Source: Mycolicibacterium wolinskyi (lineage in GTDB: Bacteria > Actinomycetota > Actinomycetes > Mycobacteriales > Mycobacteriaceae). Taken from it: a stretch of 64,000 nucleotides of DNA. Below are positions 20,190 through 29,120 of this stretch, piece by piece (within the stretch, counting starts at the first letter, position 1; each line of letters starts with the position of its first letter). The notes under the pieces were generated by a model. That model was not told where the DNA came from. It made no database searches and worked only from the letters and a program-made list of their open reading frames with translations. Where the stretch lies: positions 124,001 through 188,000 of the forward strand of contig NZ_LQQA01000013.1 of NCBI RefSeq assembly GCF_002101965.1, given 5' to 3'. The translations under genes and the position numbers were made by a program.

Positions 20190-21065
20190 ATGACGGTTGA
20201 GTACCAGGACACTTTGCGCGAAGTCGCCACCCCGGCCGGAGTGCTGCGTTACCACGAGGCCGGAGACGGTCCACCGCTGTTGCTGCTGCACGGTTCGGGA
20301 CCGGGGGTCACCGGTTGGCGCAACTTCCGGGGCAATCTCGGTGTCTTCGCCAGGCACTACCGCTGTCTCGTGCTGGAGTTCCCCGGATTCGGGGTGAGTG
20401 ACGACTTCGGTGGCCATCCGATGGTGGACGCCCAAGGCGCGGCTGCGGCGTTCGTCGACGCGCTCGGGCTGGAGCGTGTCGACGTGATCGGCAATTCCAT
20501 GGGCGGCGGCGTCGGCATCAACTTTGCCATCAACCACCCCGACCGGATCGGGCGACTGGTGACGATCGGCGGTATCGGGACCAACATCTACAGCCCTGGC
20601 CCCAGTGAGGGCATTCGCCTGCTCCAGGAGTTCACCGAGGAGCCGACCCGAGCGAGGCTCATCGACTGGCTGAACTCCATGGTGTACGACCCGAACCTGG
20701 TGACCGACGAACTCATCGAGGAACGCTGGGCGCTGGCCACCGACCCGGACACGCTGGCGGCAGCCCGGCGGATGTACGGCAAAGCCGCGTTCGCCGCGAT
20801 GATGTCGATGATGCGCAAGTCAGACGCCCCGATGCCGTGGGCGGTCATGCACAAGGTTCAGGCACCCACCCTGCTGACGTGGGGTCGCGACGACAGGGTC
20901 AGTCCGCTGGACATGTCGTTGATCCCGATGCGCAGCATTCCCAACGCCGAGCTACATGTGTTCCCCAATTGCGGACATTGGGTGATGATCGAAGCCAAGG
21001 CCGCATTCGAGCGAACAGTGCTGGCGTTCCTCGGTAAGGTCAGCGCCGAGAGCGCGAATAGCTGA
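20190..21065 (+). CDS. hsaD2: HsaD-like meta-cleavage product hydrolase (alpha/beta hydrolase)
   Basis: HsaD cleaves the C-C bond of the ring-A meta-cleavage product (4,9-DSHA) in steroid degradation. This 291-residue protein has LLLLHGSGPGVTGWRNF near residue 30, the nucleophile elbow GNSMGGG with Ser103, the acid loop WGRDDRVSP (Asp235) and His263 in NCGHW. The length and the GSGPGV oxyanion loop fit the BphD/HsaD subgroup rather than a general esterase. The symbol is by analogy with the C-19+ cluster of M. smegmatis. GAGAGGACA before the ATG is the ribosome site. Its 3' end overlaps the convergent SDR gene by 26 bp. Confidence 0.85.
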   Translation: MTVEYQDTLREVATPAGVLRYHEAGDGPPLLLLHGSGPGVTGWRNFRGNLGVFARHYRCLVLEFPGFGVSDDFGGHPMVDAQGAAAAFVDALGLERVDVIGNSMGGGVGINFAINHPDRIGRLVTIGGIGTNIYSPGPSEGIRLLQEFTEEPTRARLIDWLNSMVYDPNLVTDELIEERWALATDPDTLAAARRMYGKAAFAAMMSMMRKSDAPMPWAVMHKVQAPTLLTWGRDDRVSPLDMSLIPMRSIPNAELHVFPNCGHWVMIEAKAAFERTVLAFLGKVSAESANS

Positions 21066-21891
21066 GAAACCTCAGCAGGTAGCGTGGCAGGGACCTGGCC
21101 GGGACGGGAGCCGGCCAGGATTCGGAACGGAAGTATGCGTCAGAGCCGCCGTCGACGAACACAACACTTCCGCAAAGGAAGTCAGCTGCGTCGGACAACA
21201 TGAACATCATCCAGTCAGCGAGCTGACCTGGATCGCCATACCCCCCGATCGGCACCGGAAATGCTCTGACGGCCTTGGCTTCCTGCGGGTCAGCCAGTTG
21301 CTCTTCCAACAGCGGGGTCAGGATGGCGCCCGGCGCCAGCACGTTCAGACGGATGCCCGCCCCAGCCCAGCCAGGTTTCACAGCTTGGCGCCGCACCCAG
21401 CGCGACACCGCGATCTTGGAGGCGGCATAGGCCATCGCCGCTGAACCTCTGCCATAGAAGCGCACCGCACGAACGGCCTTGTCGCCGTCCCCGGCCAGGA
21501 ACGCCCGCACGGCACGTCTCGGCACCACCGGCGTGGTGGTCGTCGAATTGCTGCCGACGACCACCACTTTGGCGCGTTCAGCGCGAGCCAGCGCCACGCG
21601 CCAGGCGCAGAGCAGCTCGACGACACCGAAGTAGTTCACCTGAGCGATGATTCGCTCGCGCCCGGCAATCGGTCCCAACCCGGCTGCGAGAACTGCGCCG
21701 TCGAGGACGCCGTCACAGGCGTTCAACACCGCATCGGCGGCCGCAAGACGTCCTTCGCCGGTTGACAAATCAGCCACGACATCTGCGCTCTTGATGTCAA
21801 CACCGATCACCGTGTGCCCGGCGGCGCGCAACCGATCTGCCGTGGCACGCCCCATACCCGACGCGGAACCGGTGACGGCGTATGTGCCCAC
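21040..21891 (-). CDS. Short-chain dehydrogenase/reductase
   Basis: The SDR of 283 residues has the nucleotide loop VTGSASGMGRA near the N-terminus, the ADLSTGEGR adenine region and the catalytic YAASK in MAYAASKIAVS. The segment between the catalytic serine (VVVVGSNSTTTTP) and the tyrosine is long (about 40 residues), as in 3-alpha-hydroxysteroid dehydrogenase types such as Comamonas HsdA. A steroid alcohol substrate is therefore plausible but not proven. The start is GTG at 21889-21891, with AAGGAG upstream. It is the last gene of a five-gene minus-strand operon headed by the Baeyer-Villiger monooxygenase, 22 bp after the SnoaL gene. Confidence 0.82.
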   Translation of the reverse strand: MGTYAVTGSASGMGRATADRLRAAGHTVIGVDIKSADVVADLSTGEGRLAAADAVLNACDGVLDGAVLAAGLGPIAGRERIIAQVNYFGVVELLCAWRVALARAERAKVVVVGSNSTTTTPVVPRRAVRAFLAGDGDKAVRAVRFYGRGSAAMAYAASKIAVSRWVRRQAVKPGWAGAGIRLNVLAPGAILTPLLEEQLADPQEAKAVRAFPVPIGGYGDPGQLADWMMFMLSDAADFLCGSVVFVDGGSDAYFRSESWPAPVPARSLPRYLLRFLSYSRSRR

Positions 21892-21913
21892 TAGGTGCTC
21901 CTTGCCTTTCCGG

Positions 21914-22468
21914 TCAGGGTCGATTATCGACTGTTTCACCCGCCAGACCACTGGTGAGCAGGCGATGCGCACCCGGGTCTCCGTCCAGCATGCGACTCGT
22001 GCGCCGCGTGACCCGCCAAGTACCGTCGGCTCGGCGCAGCTCGAAGTGGTTGGCGGTCGCGCGCCACACCATGTACTCCTGTGCTGATGAAGCCCACGCC
22101 TGGTGGTCGAACTTGCTGTCCGGCAAGAGTTGCGGACGTCGCAGTAGCACCAGAGACTCGCACAGCGCGACGGCGGTGCTGCCGTGAACGGTGACGACTA
22201 CCGGGCCCAGAAAATGGCAGCAACCCGAGTCGACCAGTTCTCGGTGTGAACGTGAGTTGACCATGGCGCGCACATCAGCGCTGCTGGTCATCTGCCAGCC
22301 CTCGACATCGTAGACGCCATCGGAGGTCCAGATCCCCGAGGCAGCATCAGCATCGGCGGCATCGACGGCCGGTCCATAGCTCGCAATCAACCGGGCGATC
22401 TCGCGTTCGTCCTCAAGCCGCTGCACTCTGGCGAGCAGCGCCGCAAGGTCGGTATTGTCACCGCTCAT
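21914..22468 (-). CDS. SnoaL-like (NTF2-fold) protein
   Basis: The 184-residue protein begins with a coiled helix (LAALLARVQRLEDEREIARLIASYG), followed by DAADADAASGIWTSDGVYDVEG and the conserved strand block CHFLGPVVVTVHGSTAVALCES. This is the SnoaL_4 pattern common in mycobacterial steroid and aromatic clusters, where some members isomerise, hydrate or bind substrates. No catalytic Asp/His pair can be assigned. It overlaps the 3' end of the LLM gene by 11 bp, so the two are translationally coupled. Confidence 0.8.
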   Translation of the reverse strand: MSGDNTDLAALLARVQRLEDEREIARLIASYGPAVDAADADAASGIWTSDGVYDVEGWQMTSSADVRAMVNSRSHRELVDSGCCHFLGPVVVTVHGSTAVALCESLVLLRRPQLLPDSKFDHQAWASSAQEYMVWRATANHFELRRADGTWRVTRRTSRMLDGDPGAHRLLTSGLAGETVDNRP

Positions 22469-23327
22469 CGATAACTCCTTCTGCGGCTATTTCGGCGAGC
22501 CGCTCCAGTTGCCGGCAGTAGTCCTCGGCCGAGCTCGCCGCGACGCAGCACGACACTGCGGTGGCGCCCGCGGCAGCGAGTTCGGACAACCGCTCCCGGG
22601 TGCCTGCCGGGTCGGCCGACGGGTCGACGGCGCGGCCCGTGCCGAGCACGACCTCAAACCCGTGTGGGAGCTCTACAGCGCCGAGCACGCCTCGGATTGC
22701 CGCTTCTCCGAGACCGAACGGCATCCACCCATCGGCCAGTCGGATCGCACGGTTCAGCGACGCCATGGTCCGCCCGCCCACCCAGAGCGGGACGTGCGGC
22801 TGCACAGCATGCGGCTGCACCGTCATCTTCGAGTACTCGTAGAAGGGCCCGGCGTACTTGGGTTCGGCCACGCCCAGCGACGCCCGTAAGGCGGTGATGG
22901 CATCGTCGGCACGCTCGCCACGCTGTTCCCATCGTACGTCGAGGAGATCGAATTCCTCTGTCAGAGATCCGATACCGACACCCAACACGAGCCGACCGCC
23001 ACTGATGCGGTCCAGCGTCCCGTACCGCTTCGCGATCTCCAATGGGTGGTGGTAGGGCAACACCACCACTGCTGTGGCCAGTCGAATCCGTCGCGTGTTC
23101 GCCGCAAGAAAACCCAACGTGGACAACGGATCCCAGTACACTGCACCACGCCTGGACGCCTCAGCGCTTGGCACCGCGACATGTTCTGAGCAGGTAAGGA
23201 ACTCCAGCCCGACGCGGTCAGCAGTGCGGGCGATCTCCACGAGATCGTCGTGCGTGCCGGTCGCCTCCCAGTGGCTGGCCACGCCCGGAACCTGCACCAC
23301 GATCGGAGTCGACAGTCCGATGCGCAC
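22458..23327 (-). CDS. LLM-class (F420-type) oxidoreductase
   Basis: This luciferase-like TIM barrel of 289 residues opens RIGLSTPIVVQVPG and continues with GLEFLTCSEHV, TRRIRLATAVVVLPYHHPLEIAKRYGTLDRISGGRLVLGVGIG, a hallmark of mycobacterial F420-dependent LLM oxidoreductases. These enzymes use F420H2 (or FMN) to reduce or oxygenate varied substrates. Start: GTG at 23325-23327, one base after the stop of the upstream SDR, so it is tightly coupled. A longer reading would run back through that SDR and is not credible. Confidence 0.85.
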   Translation of the reverse strand: MRIGLSTPIVVQVPGVASHWEATGTHDDLVEIARTADRVGLEFLTCSEHVAVPSAEASRRGAVYWDPLSTLGFLAANTRRIRLATAVVVLPYHHPLEIAKRYGTLDRISGGRLVLGVGIGSLTEEFDLLDVRWEQRGERADDAITALRASLGVAEPKYAGPFYEYSKMTVQPHAVQPHVPLWVGGRTMASLNRAIRLADGWMPFGLGEAAIRGVLGAVELPHGFEVVLGTGRAVDPSADPAGTRERLSELAAAGATAVSCCVAASSAEDYCRQLERLAEIAAEGVIDER

Positions 23328-23328
23328 A

Positions 23329-24123
23329 CTAGGTCCGATGGTTGACCAGCGAGAGGATCGCCTTATGCGCGCCGAGCACCACAGCGGCGCGGTCCGGGGC
23401 GTTGTTAGCCTCGGCCGTCGCCGCGTTGCCACCTGCGACATACACAGGCCCGTCGGCAAGGTGCGCCAAGCCCTCGCGCGCCACGTCGGCCGGTTCGTTG
23501 ACGATCATGCCGGGCGCATCAAAGTTGAGCCCGACGCGTTCCATCGCCGGTGTCCGGGTTACGCCGAGCACCAGTTCGAGCACGTCGATGTTGTAGTCAC
23601 GTAGTTCCAGCCACAAACTTTCGGCGAACATCCGCGAAAAAGCTTTGGCGCCGGCATACACCGTGTGGCGCCATGCGCCCATATAGCCGGCCAGCGATCC
23701 GACCACAAGAATGCCGCCCCGTTTGCGTGGAGCCATTTCTCGCCCGTAGTGCTGCACCAGTTCCAGCATCCGCGTGACATTGAGATCGATCACCTTCTGA
23801 AGATCCACGAGCGGTGCGTCCAGGAACGGTTCGTTGCAGGTGCTCGCGCCGGCGTTGTAGATCAACAGACCGACCTCGATGTCGACGGTGGCCTGCGCGA
23901 TACGCGGCACCGAGTCCGGCTCCAACAAATCGAGTGGAATTGCCCGTACCTCGACCCCGCGGTCGCGGCATCGCTGGGCGGTTTCCTCGAGGGGTGCAGG
24001 TTTACGTGCGATCAATACCAGGTTGAAGCCGTCCTCGGCGAGCAGGCGGGCGAACTCTGCGCCCACTCCTTCAGAGCCGCCGGCAATGACGGCCCAGGGC
24101 CCGTACTTGGCGAGTTCAGTCAC
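23329..24123 (-). CDS. Short-chain dehydrogenase/reductase
   Basis: The 264-residue SDR has the nucleotide loop IAGGSEGVGAEFAR, the LIYNAG segment (the NNAG counterpart), the catalytic GSLAGYMG serine region and VYAGAKAF (Tyr-x3-Lys). LDLLEPDSV suggests NADP preference. It lies between the Baeyer-Villiger monooxygenase (22 bp upstream) and the LLM oxidoreductase. The start is GTG at 24121-24123 with AGGA upstream; methionines further upstream would run into the monooxygenase gene. Confidence 0.82.
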   Translation of the reverse strand: MTELAKYGPWAVIAGGSEGVGAEFARLLAEDGFNLVLIARKPAPLEETAQRCRDRGVEVRAIPLDLLEPDSVPRIAQATVDIEVGLLIYNAGASTCNEPFLDAPLVDLQKVIDLNVTRMLELVQHYGREMAPRKRGGILVVGSLAGYMGAWRHTVYAGAKAFSRMFAESLWLELRDYNIDVLELVLGVTRTPAMERVGLNFDAPGMIVNEPADVAREGLAHLADGPVYVAGGNAATAEANNAPDRAAVVLGAHKAILSLVNHRT

Positions 24124-24145
24124 GGTGATTCCTATCGTTGGAGTT

Positions 24146-25768
24146 CTATGGCGCCTTGGTAAGCGTGAATCCCTTGTATCCGGCAGCGGCAACCTCAGCG
24201 CAAATGTCGAGATACACGCCGAAGCCACCGATGAAGAGCATGAAAACCCGTGGCTTTCCAGGCACATTGGCTCCCATGTACCAGGAGTTGGCGCGAGGGA
24301 ACAGGGTGGCCTCGGCGCGTTGGTTGCATTCGGCGATCCAATTGTCAACTGCCTCGGGCGCGGCCTCGATCGCGGAATAGCCGTGTTCATCGAGGTAGGC
24401 GATGGCGTCGGAGATCCAATTGATGTGTGCCTCGGCGTGCAACACCATGTTGGCGAGCACCGCCGGCGCACCGGGCCCCGAAACCAGGAATAGATTGGGG
24501 AAACCGTCCACTCCCAAACCCAGATAGGTTCGTGGCCCCTCGGCCCAGTCGTCGGCCAGCCGGTGATTTTCGCGGCCGACGATATCGATCTTGGCCAGCG
24601 CGCCCGTCATCGCATCGAAACCGGTGGCCAACACAACGGCATCGACATCGTAGTGTGCGTCGGACGTGTTGATCCCGGTGCCGTCTATCGATTCGATCGG
24701 TGTCTTGCGAACGCTGACCAGCTTGACGTTGGGGCGATTGAATGTCTGAAAATAGTTGGAGTCGGTGCAGATCCGCTTGGTTCCGATGGGATGGTCGGTC
24801 GGGATCAGGAGTTCTGCGACGTCGGGATCGTCGACCACCGCACGCACCTTCTCCTCGTAGAACTTCCGCGCCTCTTCGTTGGCCTCCATGTTGATCATCT
24901 GGTCGCTGAAGGTCTTGGAGAACAGCACGCCGCCGAGATCCCAACGCTTTTCGAATGCTTCGCGACGTTCCTCAGGTGTGGCTTGCATCGTCAGCTTGGG
25001 GTGCGCCACGTGCGGCGAGCCGCCACCGCTGCGCCACGACATCCGACGACGCTCCGCGTAGTTGGCCTTGATCTCGGCGACTTCCGCGGCGGACAGCGGA
25101 CGGTTTCCGGCGGGCACACTGTAATTCGGCGTGCGCTGGAACACGTAGAGCTGCTCTGCCTGCTCAGCGATGACGGGAATGGACTGGATACCGGATGACC
25201 CGGTGCCGATCACTGCGACCCGCTTACCGGTGAAATCGACACCCTCATGCGGCCAGTGCGCGGTGTGATAGATATCGCCACCGAAGGTTTCGAGTCCATT
25301 GAAGTCCGGCGTCAGCGCGGCTGACAGCGGACCAGTAGCCATCACCACGAACCGCGTGCTGACCTGTTCGGTACCGTCGACGCCCTCAGCGGTAACCTGC
25401 CAGCGCACCGCCTTTTCATCGAAGACGGCCGATGTCACGCGAGTGTTGAACGTGATACCGCTTCGCAGATTGAGCTTGTCGACAACCCAATTGATGTAAG
25501 CGAGGATCTCGCCCTGCGTCGCATACTTCTCGGTCCAGGTCCATTCCTGTTGCAGTTCATCGGAGAACGAATAGCAGTAGTCGACGCTCTCCACGTCGCA
25601 ACGCGCACCCGGATACCGGTTGAAGTACCACGTGCCGCCCACATCCGGCGCTGCTTCGAACACCCGCACCGACAGTCCCCGCTCTCGGAACTTGTGCAGA
25701 GCGTAGAGCCCTCCGAAGCCGGCTCCGACGACAACGACATCGACATGGCTGCCCGTCACGCTGGTCAC
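24146..25768 (-). CDS. Baeyer-Villiger monooxygenase (type I flavin monooxygenase)
   Basis: This FAD- and NADPH-dependent enzyme of 540 residues inserts oxygen next to a ketone to give an ester or lactone. It has the FAD loop VVGAGFGGLYAL at about residue 14, the type I fingerprint FGGDIYHTAHWP (FxGxxxHxxxW) and the NADPH loop GTGSSGIQSIP. It heads a five-gene operon (BVMO, SDR, LLM, SnoaL, SDR) and diverges from the KshB-like gene, with two copies of the island motif between them. The start is taken as GTG at 25766-25768; an upstream ATG reading would include those motif copies. The substrate could be a steroid or an open-ring ketone. Confidence 0.9.
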   Translation of the reverse strand: MTSVTGSHVDVVVVGAGFGGLYALHKFRERGLSVRVFEAAPDVGGTWYFNRYPGARCDVESVDYCYSFSDELQQEWTWTEKYATQGEILAYINWVVDKLNLRSGITFNTRVTSAVFDEKAVRWQVTAEGVDGTEQVSTRFVVMATGPLSAALTPDFNGLETFGGDIYHTAHWPHEGVDFTGKRVAVIGTGSSGIQSIPVIAEQAEQLYVFQRTPNYSVPAGNRPLSAAEVAEIKANYAERRRMSWRSGGGSPHVAHPKLTMQATPEERREAFEKRWDLGGVLFSKTFSDQMINMEANEEARKFYEEKVRAVVDDPDVAELLIPTDHPIGTKRICTDSNYFQTFNRPNVKLVSVRKTPIESIDGTGINTSDAHYDVDAVVLATGFDAMTGALAKIDIVGRENHRLADDWAEGPRTYLGLGVDGFPNLFLVSGPGAPAVLANMVLHAEAHINWISDAIAYLDEHGYSAIEAAPEAVDNWIAECNQRAEATLFPRANSWYMGANVPGKPRVFMLFIGGFGVYLDICAEVAAAGYKGFTLTKAP

Positions 25769-25812
25769 GGACCGAACGTTAGGACTTGGGCGGCAACCGG
25801 GCGGCCTCCGCT

Positions 25813-25827
25813 CCCGATCACCGGGAC
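25813..25827 (+). promoter_or_regulatory. Island regulon motif, BVMO/KshB divergent promoter, copy 1
   Basis: CCCGATCACCGGGAC fits YCCRCTSAYCGGGAC with the same spacing. With the preceding T it forms a perfect TCCCG-N5-CGGGA inverted repeat, the most symmetrical copy in the window. Confidence 0.65.
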
Positions 25828-25837
25828 CGGATTTCGT

Positions 25838-25852
25838 CCCGGCCATCGGACT
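25838..25852 (+). promoter_or_regulatory. Island regulon motif, BVMO/KshB divergent promoter, copy 2
   Basis: CCCGGCCATCGGACT lies 25 bp after copy 1, within the same 127-bp gap between the Baeyer-Villiger gene and the KshB-like gene. The CC...CGG half-sites keep the 11-bp core spacing. Confidence 0.5.
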
Positions 25853-25895
25853 CGAGTAACCACCGAGTATGCGTTCGTCACCAGAATGTGGCGTC

Positions 25896-26960
25896 ATGAC
25901 CGACGTGGAATCCGTCCCGACGGCGCCAACCAGTTCGCGCACAGTACGGCTCACCGTCAGCGAAGTCATCGATGAAAGTCACGACGCGCGCTCGCTGGTG
26001 TTCGCCGTGCCCGACGCTGACCGTGACCGCTTCGCCTATCGCCCCGGGCAGTTCCTGACGCTACGAGTGCCGAGCGAACAGACCGGCGCGGTGGCACGCT
26101 GTTATTCGCTGGCGAGCTCTCCGCATCTTGACGAGGCGCCCAAGGTCACCGTCAAACGAACCGACGGCGGGTACGGGTCCAACTGGCTGTGCGACAACAT
26201 CTCAGCAGGCGACACGGTCGAGGTTCTGCCACCATCCGGGGTATTCACACCAGCCAGCCTCGACGGAGACTTCCTGTTGTGGGCCGCGGGCAGCGGCATC
26301 ACTCCGGTGATGTCGATTCTCAAATCCGTGTTGGCAGCCGGCACCGGGCGAGTCATCCTCTGCTACGCCAACCGCGACGAACGGTCGGTCATCTTCGCCG
26401 CCGAGTTGAGGGAACTGGCGGCCCGCTACGCGGGCCGGCTCACCGTGCTGCACTGGCTGGAGTCGGTGCAGGGGCTTCCCACCCGGGCCCAGCTCGGCGG
26501 ATTCGCCCGTAATTTCGGCACCTACGAATCCTTCATCTGCGGGCCTGCTCCCTTCATGGCGGTCGTGAAAGACGCCCTCTCGGAAGCGGGCGTACCACGC
26601 GAGCGAATCCACCTGGAGATCTTTCAGTCGCTGACCGGAGATCCATTCGCAGACACACCCACCGAAGTCGCCGCTGCCGATGACGGTGACGCCGCCGAGG
26701 CCGAAATCGAACTCGATGGCGAAGTGCATAAGCTGCGCTGGGCGCGTGGACGCAATCTCGTGGACACGATGCTGGCCGCTGGAATCTCCGTGCCGTACTC
26801 ATGTCGCGAGGGCAACTGTGGCTCGTGCGCGGCGACCGTGCTCGACGGCGAGGTGGAGTTGGGCAACGCCGAGATTCTCGACGACCAGGACATCGCCGAC
26901 GGCCTGTTCCTGGCCTGCCAGGCCTGCCCGCTGTCGGACAAGTTGAGAATCGAGTTCTGA
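25896..26960 (+). CDS. kshB2: KshB-like ferredoxin reductase (3-ketosteroid 9-alpha-hydroxylase reductase)
   Basis: KshB passes electrons from NADH to the Rieske oxygenase KshA. This 354-residue protein has the full three-domain order: FAD domain with RCYSLASSP, NAD domain with GSGITPVMSILK and ICGPAPFM, and a C-terminal plant-type [2Fe-2S] domain with Cys303, Cys308, Cys311 (CREGNCGSC) and Cys341. Length and order match KshB/HmpA, though phenylacetyl-CoA epoxidase reductases are similar. The likely partner is the KshA-like gene at 55947-57116. It heads the plus-strand series with hsaA, hsaC and the flavoprotein gene. Start: ATG at 25896. Confidence 0.88.
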   Translation: MTDVESVPTAPTSSRTVRLTVSEVIDESHDARSLVFAVPDADRDRFAYRPGQFLTLRVPSEQTGAVARCYSLASSPHLDEAPKVTVKRTDGGYGSNWLCDNISAGDTVEVLPPSGVFTPASLDGDFLLWAAGSGITPVMSILKSVLAAGTGRVILCYANRDERSVIFAAELRELAARYAGRLTVLHWLESVQGLPTRAQLGGFARNFGTYESFICGPAPFMAVVKDALSEAGVPRERIHLEIFQSLTGDPFADTPTEVAAADDGDAAEAEIELDGEVHKLRWARGRNLVDTMLAAGISVPYSCREGNCGSCAATVLDGEVELGNAEILDDQDIADGLFLACQACPLSDKLRIEF

Positions 26961-26962
26961 CT

Positions 26963-26977
26963 TCCGCTCATCGGGAC
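26963..26977 (+). promoter_or_regulatory. Island regulon motif upstream of hsaA2
   Basis: TCCGCTCATCGGGAC is a perfect match to YCCRCTSAYCGGGAC. It starts 2 bp after the KshB-like stop and 56 bp before the HsaA-like start, so hsaA probably has its own promoter. Confidence 0.7.
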
Positions 26978-27018
26978 AGCCCTGGCGGTCGGCCGGTTGT
27001 CCGGTCCACCATCAGACC

Positions 27019-28200
27019 ATGACAAAACGGGTGATCGACAGCGTCGCCGAACTCGCAGACCAGCTCCGCGAACAGGCCGCCGAGGCCGAAAAGATCGGCA
27101 AACTGACCGACGACACGGTCAAAATCATGAAGGAGGTCGGCTCAATTCGGCTGCTGCAGCCCAAGCGGCACGGCGGGCTCGAGGTTCACCCGCGCGAGTT
27201 CGCAGAGACGGTGATGGCCACTGCGGCTCTGGATCCGTCGGCCGGATGGATTAACGGCGTGGTCGGCGTCCATCCGTACCAACTCGCGTACGCCGATCCG
27301 CGTGTCGCGCAGGAAATTTGGGCCGACGACATCGACACCTGGGTGGCATCGCCCTACGCCCCGCAAGGGGTGGCCAAACCCGTGGACGGCGGCTACATCT
27401 TCAACGGCCGCTGGCAGTTCAGCTCCGGCACCGATCACTGCGATTGGATTTTCCTCGGCGCCATGGTGGGCGATACCGACGGCAAGCCGCTGATGCCACC
27501 TCAGATGCTGCACATGATCCTGCCCCGCAAAGACTACGAGATCGTCGAAGACTCCTGGGACGTCGTGGGTCTGCGCGGCACCGGATCCAAGGACGTCATC
27601 GTCAAGGACGCCTTCGTACCGTCCTACCGCACGATGGACGCGATGAAGGTGATGGACGGCACCGCTCAGCGCGAGGCCGGAATGACCAATCCGCTGTACC
27701 TCATGCCGTGGTCGACGATGTTCCCGCTGGGCATCAGCTCGGCCACGATCGGCATCGCCGAGGGAGCCTTGGCGGCGGCACTCGACTACCAGCGCGAACG
27801 GGTGAACTCGAGCGGCGTGGCGATAAAGGACGACCCCTATGTGATGTATGCGATCGGCGAAGCCGCAGCTGACATCAACGCCGCGCGTCAGGAACTGCTC
27901 ACCAACGCCGATCGCATCTACGACATGGTCGCCGCCGGCAAGGAGGTCAGCTTCGCCGATCGCGCTGCCGGACGTCGCACTCAGGTCCGCGCCGTGTGGC
28001 GGGCGGTCTCGGCGGTCGATGAGATTTTCGCCCGGTGCGGCGGCAATGCGACCCGGATGGATAAACCGCTGCAACGGTATTGGCGCGACATCCATGTCGG
28101 GCAGGCCCACGCCATCCATGTCCCCAGCACCGTCTACCACGCCTCGGCGCTCAGCTCGCTGGGTGTCGACCCACAGGGCCCGCTGCGGGCGATGATCTGA
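27019..28200 (+). CDS. hsaA2: HsaA-like flavin-dependent monooxygenase oxygenase component
   Basis: HsaA hydroxylates 3-HSA at C4 to the catechol 3,4-DHSA, using reduced flavin supplied by HsaB. This 393-residue protein has the acyl-CoA-dehydrogenase-like fold typical of group D flavin monooxygenases: KIMKEVGSIRLLQPKRHGGLE, DPSAGWINGVVGVHPY, the WQFSSGTDHCDW loop and a C-terminal HVGQAHAIHVPSTVYHA helix. A true acyl-CoA dehydrogenase would have a catalytic Glu; the pattern here fits HsaA better. Its probable reductase is the hsaB-like gene at 59720. The ATG at 27019 is preceded by an island motif. Confidence 0.88.
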   Translation: MTKRVIDSVAELADQLREQAAEAEKIGKLTDDTVKIMKEVGSIRLLQPKRHGGLEVHPREFAETVMATAALDPSAGWINGVVGVHPYQLAYADPRVAQEIWADDIDTWVASPYAPQGVAKPVDGGYIFNGRWQFSSGTDHCDWIFLGAMVGDTDGKPLMPPQMLHMILPRKDYEIVEDSWDVVGLRGTGSKDVIVKDAFVPSYRTMDAMKVMDGTAQREAGMTNPLYLMPWSTMFPLGISSATIGIAEGALAAALDYQRERVNSSGVAIKDDPYVMYAIGEAAADINAARQELLTNADRIYDMVAAGKEVSFADRAAGRRTQVRAVWRAVSAVDEIFARCGGNATRMDKPLQRYWRDIHVGQAHAIHVPSTVYHASALSSLGVDPQGPLRAMI

Positions 28201-28211
28201 GAAGGACAACC

Positions 28212-29120
28212 ATGACAACGATCAAAAGCCTCGGCTATGTCACCGTCCAGGCCAGCGACATCGAGCGCTGGCGTCACTTCGCGTTCCATGTCTTGGGTTT
28301 CGCTGAAGGCAAGGGACCTGATGGGGACGCGCTGTACTTACGGATGGACGAGCGGGCCGCGCGCATCATCGTCGCCCCCGGAGACGTCGACAAGATCGTC
28401 ACGGTCGGCTGGGAGGTACGCGACCACGCCGCGTTGCGGGAACTCAAGCGGGCGCTCGAAGGAGCAGGCGTTGCCTACAAGGAGCTGTCGCTGGAAGAGA
28501 CCGACGCCCGACGCGTGGAGGAGGCCATTGCTTTCGAGGATCCGGCCGGCACCGCACTGGAGGTGTTCCACGGCCCGGTCCTGGACCACTCTCCCGTCGT
28601 CACGCCCTTCGGAGCGAAGTTCGTGACCGGCGAGCAGGGCCTCGGCCACGTCGTGCTGCCCGCGCTCGACGTTCCGGGCTTGTTCGAGTTCTACACCGAG
28701 GTACTGGGTTTCAAGTCCAGAGGCGCGTTCCGGGTTCCGGTTCCCCCGGAGTTCGGCCCGGTGCGGGTGCGGTTCATGGGTGTCAATCAGCGCCACCACA
28801 GCCTGGCGATCTGTCCCGCACAGAACCTTCGCGATCCCGGTCTCATCCATCTCATGGTCGAAGTCGACACACTTGACGCGGTGGGCCAGGCCCTCGACCG
28901 GGTGAACGCCGAAGGCTTCCAGTTGTCATCCACGCTGGGCCGGCACACCAACGACAAGATGGTCTCCTTTTACGTCCGCGCCCCCGGCGACTGGGACATC
29001 GAGTTCGGCACCGAGGGGATGCGGGTCGACGAAAGCTATTACACCGCAGAAGAAATCACCGCAGACAGCTACTGGGGGCACCAGTGGGTCAGCGATCTGC
29101 CGAAAGCGATGCGACCGTGA
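28212..29120 (+). CDS. hsaC2: HsaC-like extradiol ring-cleavage dioxygenase
   Basis: HsaC is an Fe(II) dioxygenase that opens the catecholic ring A by meta cleavage. The protein has 302 residues, formed of two vicinal-oxygen-chelate modules. The metal ligands are visible as His146 (GLGHVVLPALD), a His of the NQRHHSLAI segment (195/196) and Glu264 (WDIEFG), with His245 and Tyr254 in the usual second-sphere places. It lies 11 bp after hsaA (ribosome site GAAGGAC) and overlaps the next gene by 4 bp (GTGA), so the three form an operon. Expected product: substrate of the HsaD-like hydrolase at 20190. Confidence 0.92.
   Translation: MTTIKSLGYVTVQASDIERWRHFAFHVLGFAEGKGPDGDALYLRMDERAARIIVAPGDVDKIVTVGWEVRDHAALRELKRALEGAGVAYKELSLEETDARRVEEAIAFEDPAGTALEVFHGPVLDHSPVVTPFGAKFVTGEQGLGHVVLPALDVPGLFEFYTEVLGFKSRGAFRVPVPPEFGPVRVRFMGVNQRHHSLAICPAQNLRDPGLIHLMVEVDTLDAVGQALDRVNAEGFQLSSTLGRHTNDKMVSFYVRAPGDWDIEFGTEGMRVDESYYTAEEITADSYWGHQWVSDLPKAMRP

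Noticed and set aside
27142..28218. Minus-strand frame of 358 codons opposite hsaA2
   Set aside because: No domain or ribosome site; the plus strand clearly encodes an HsaA-like enzyme.
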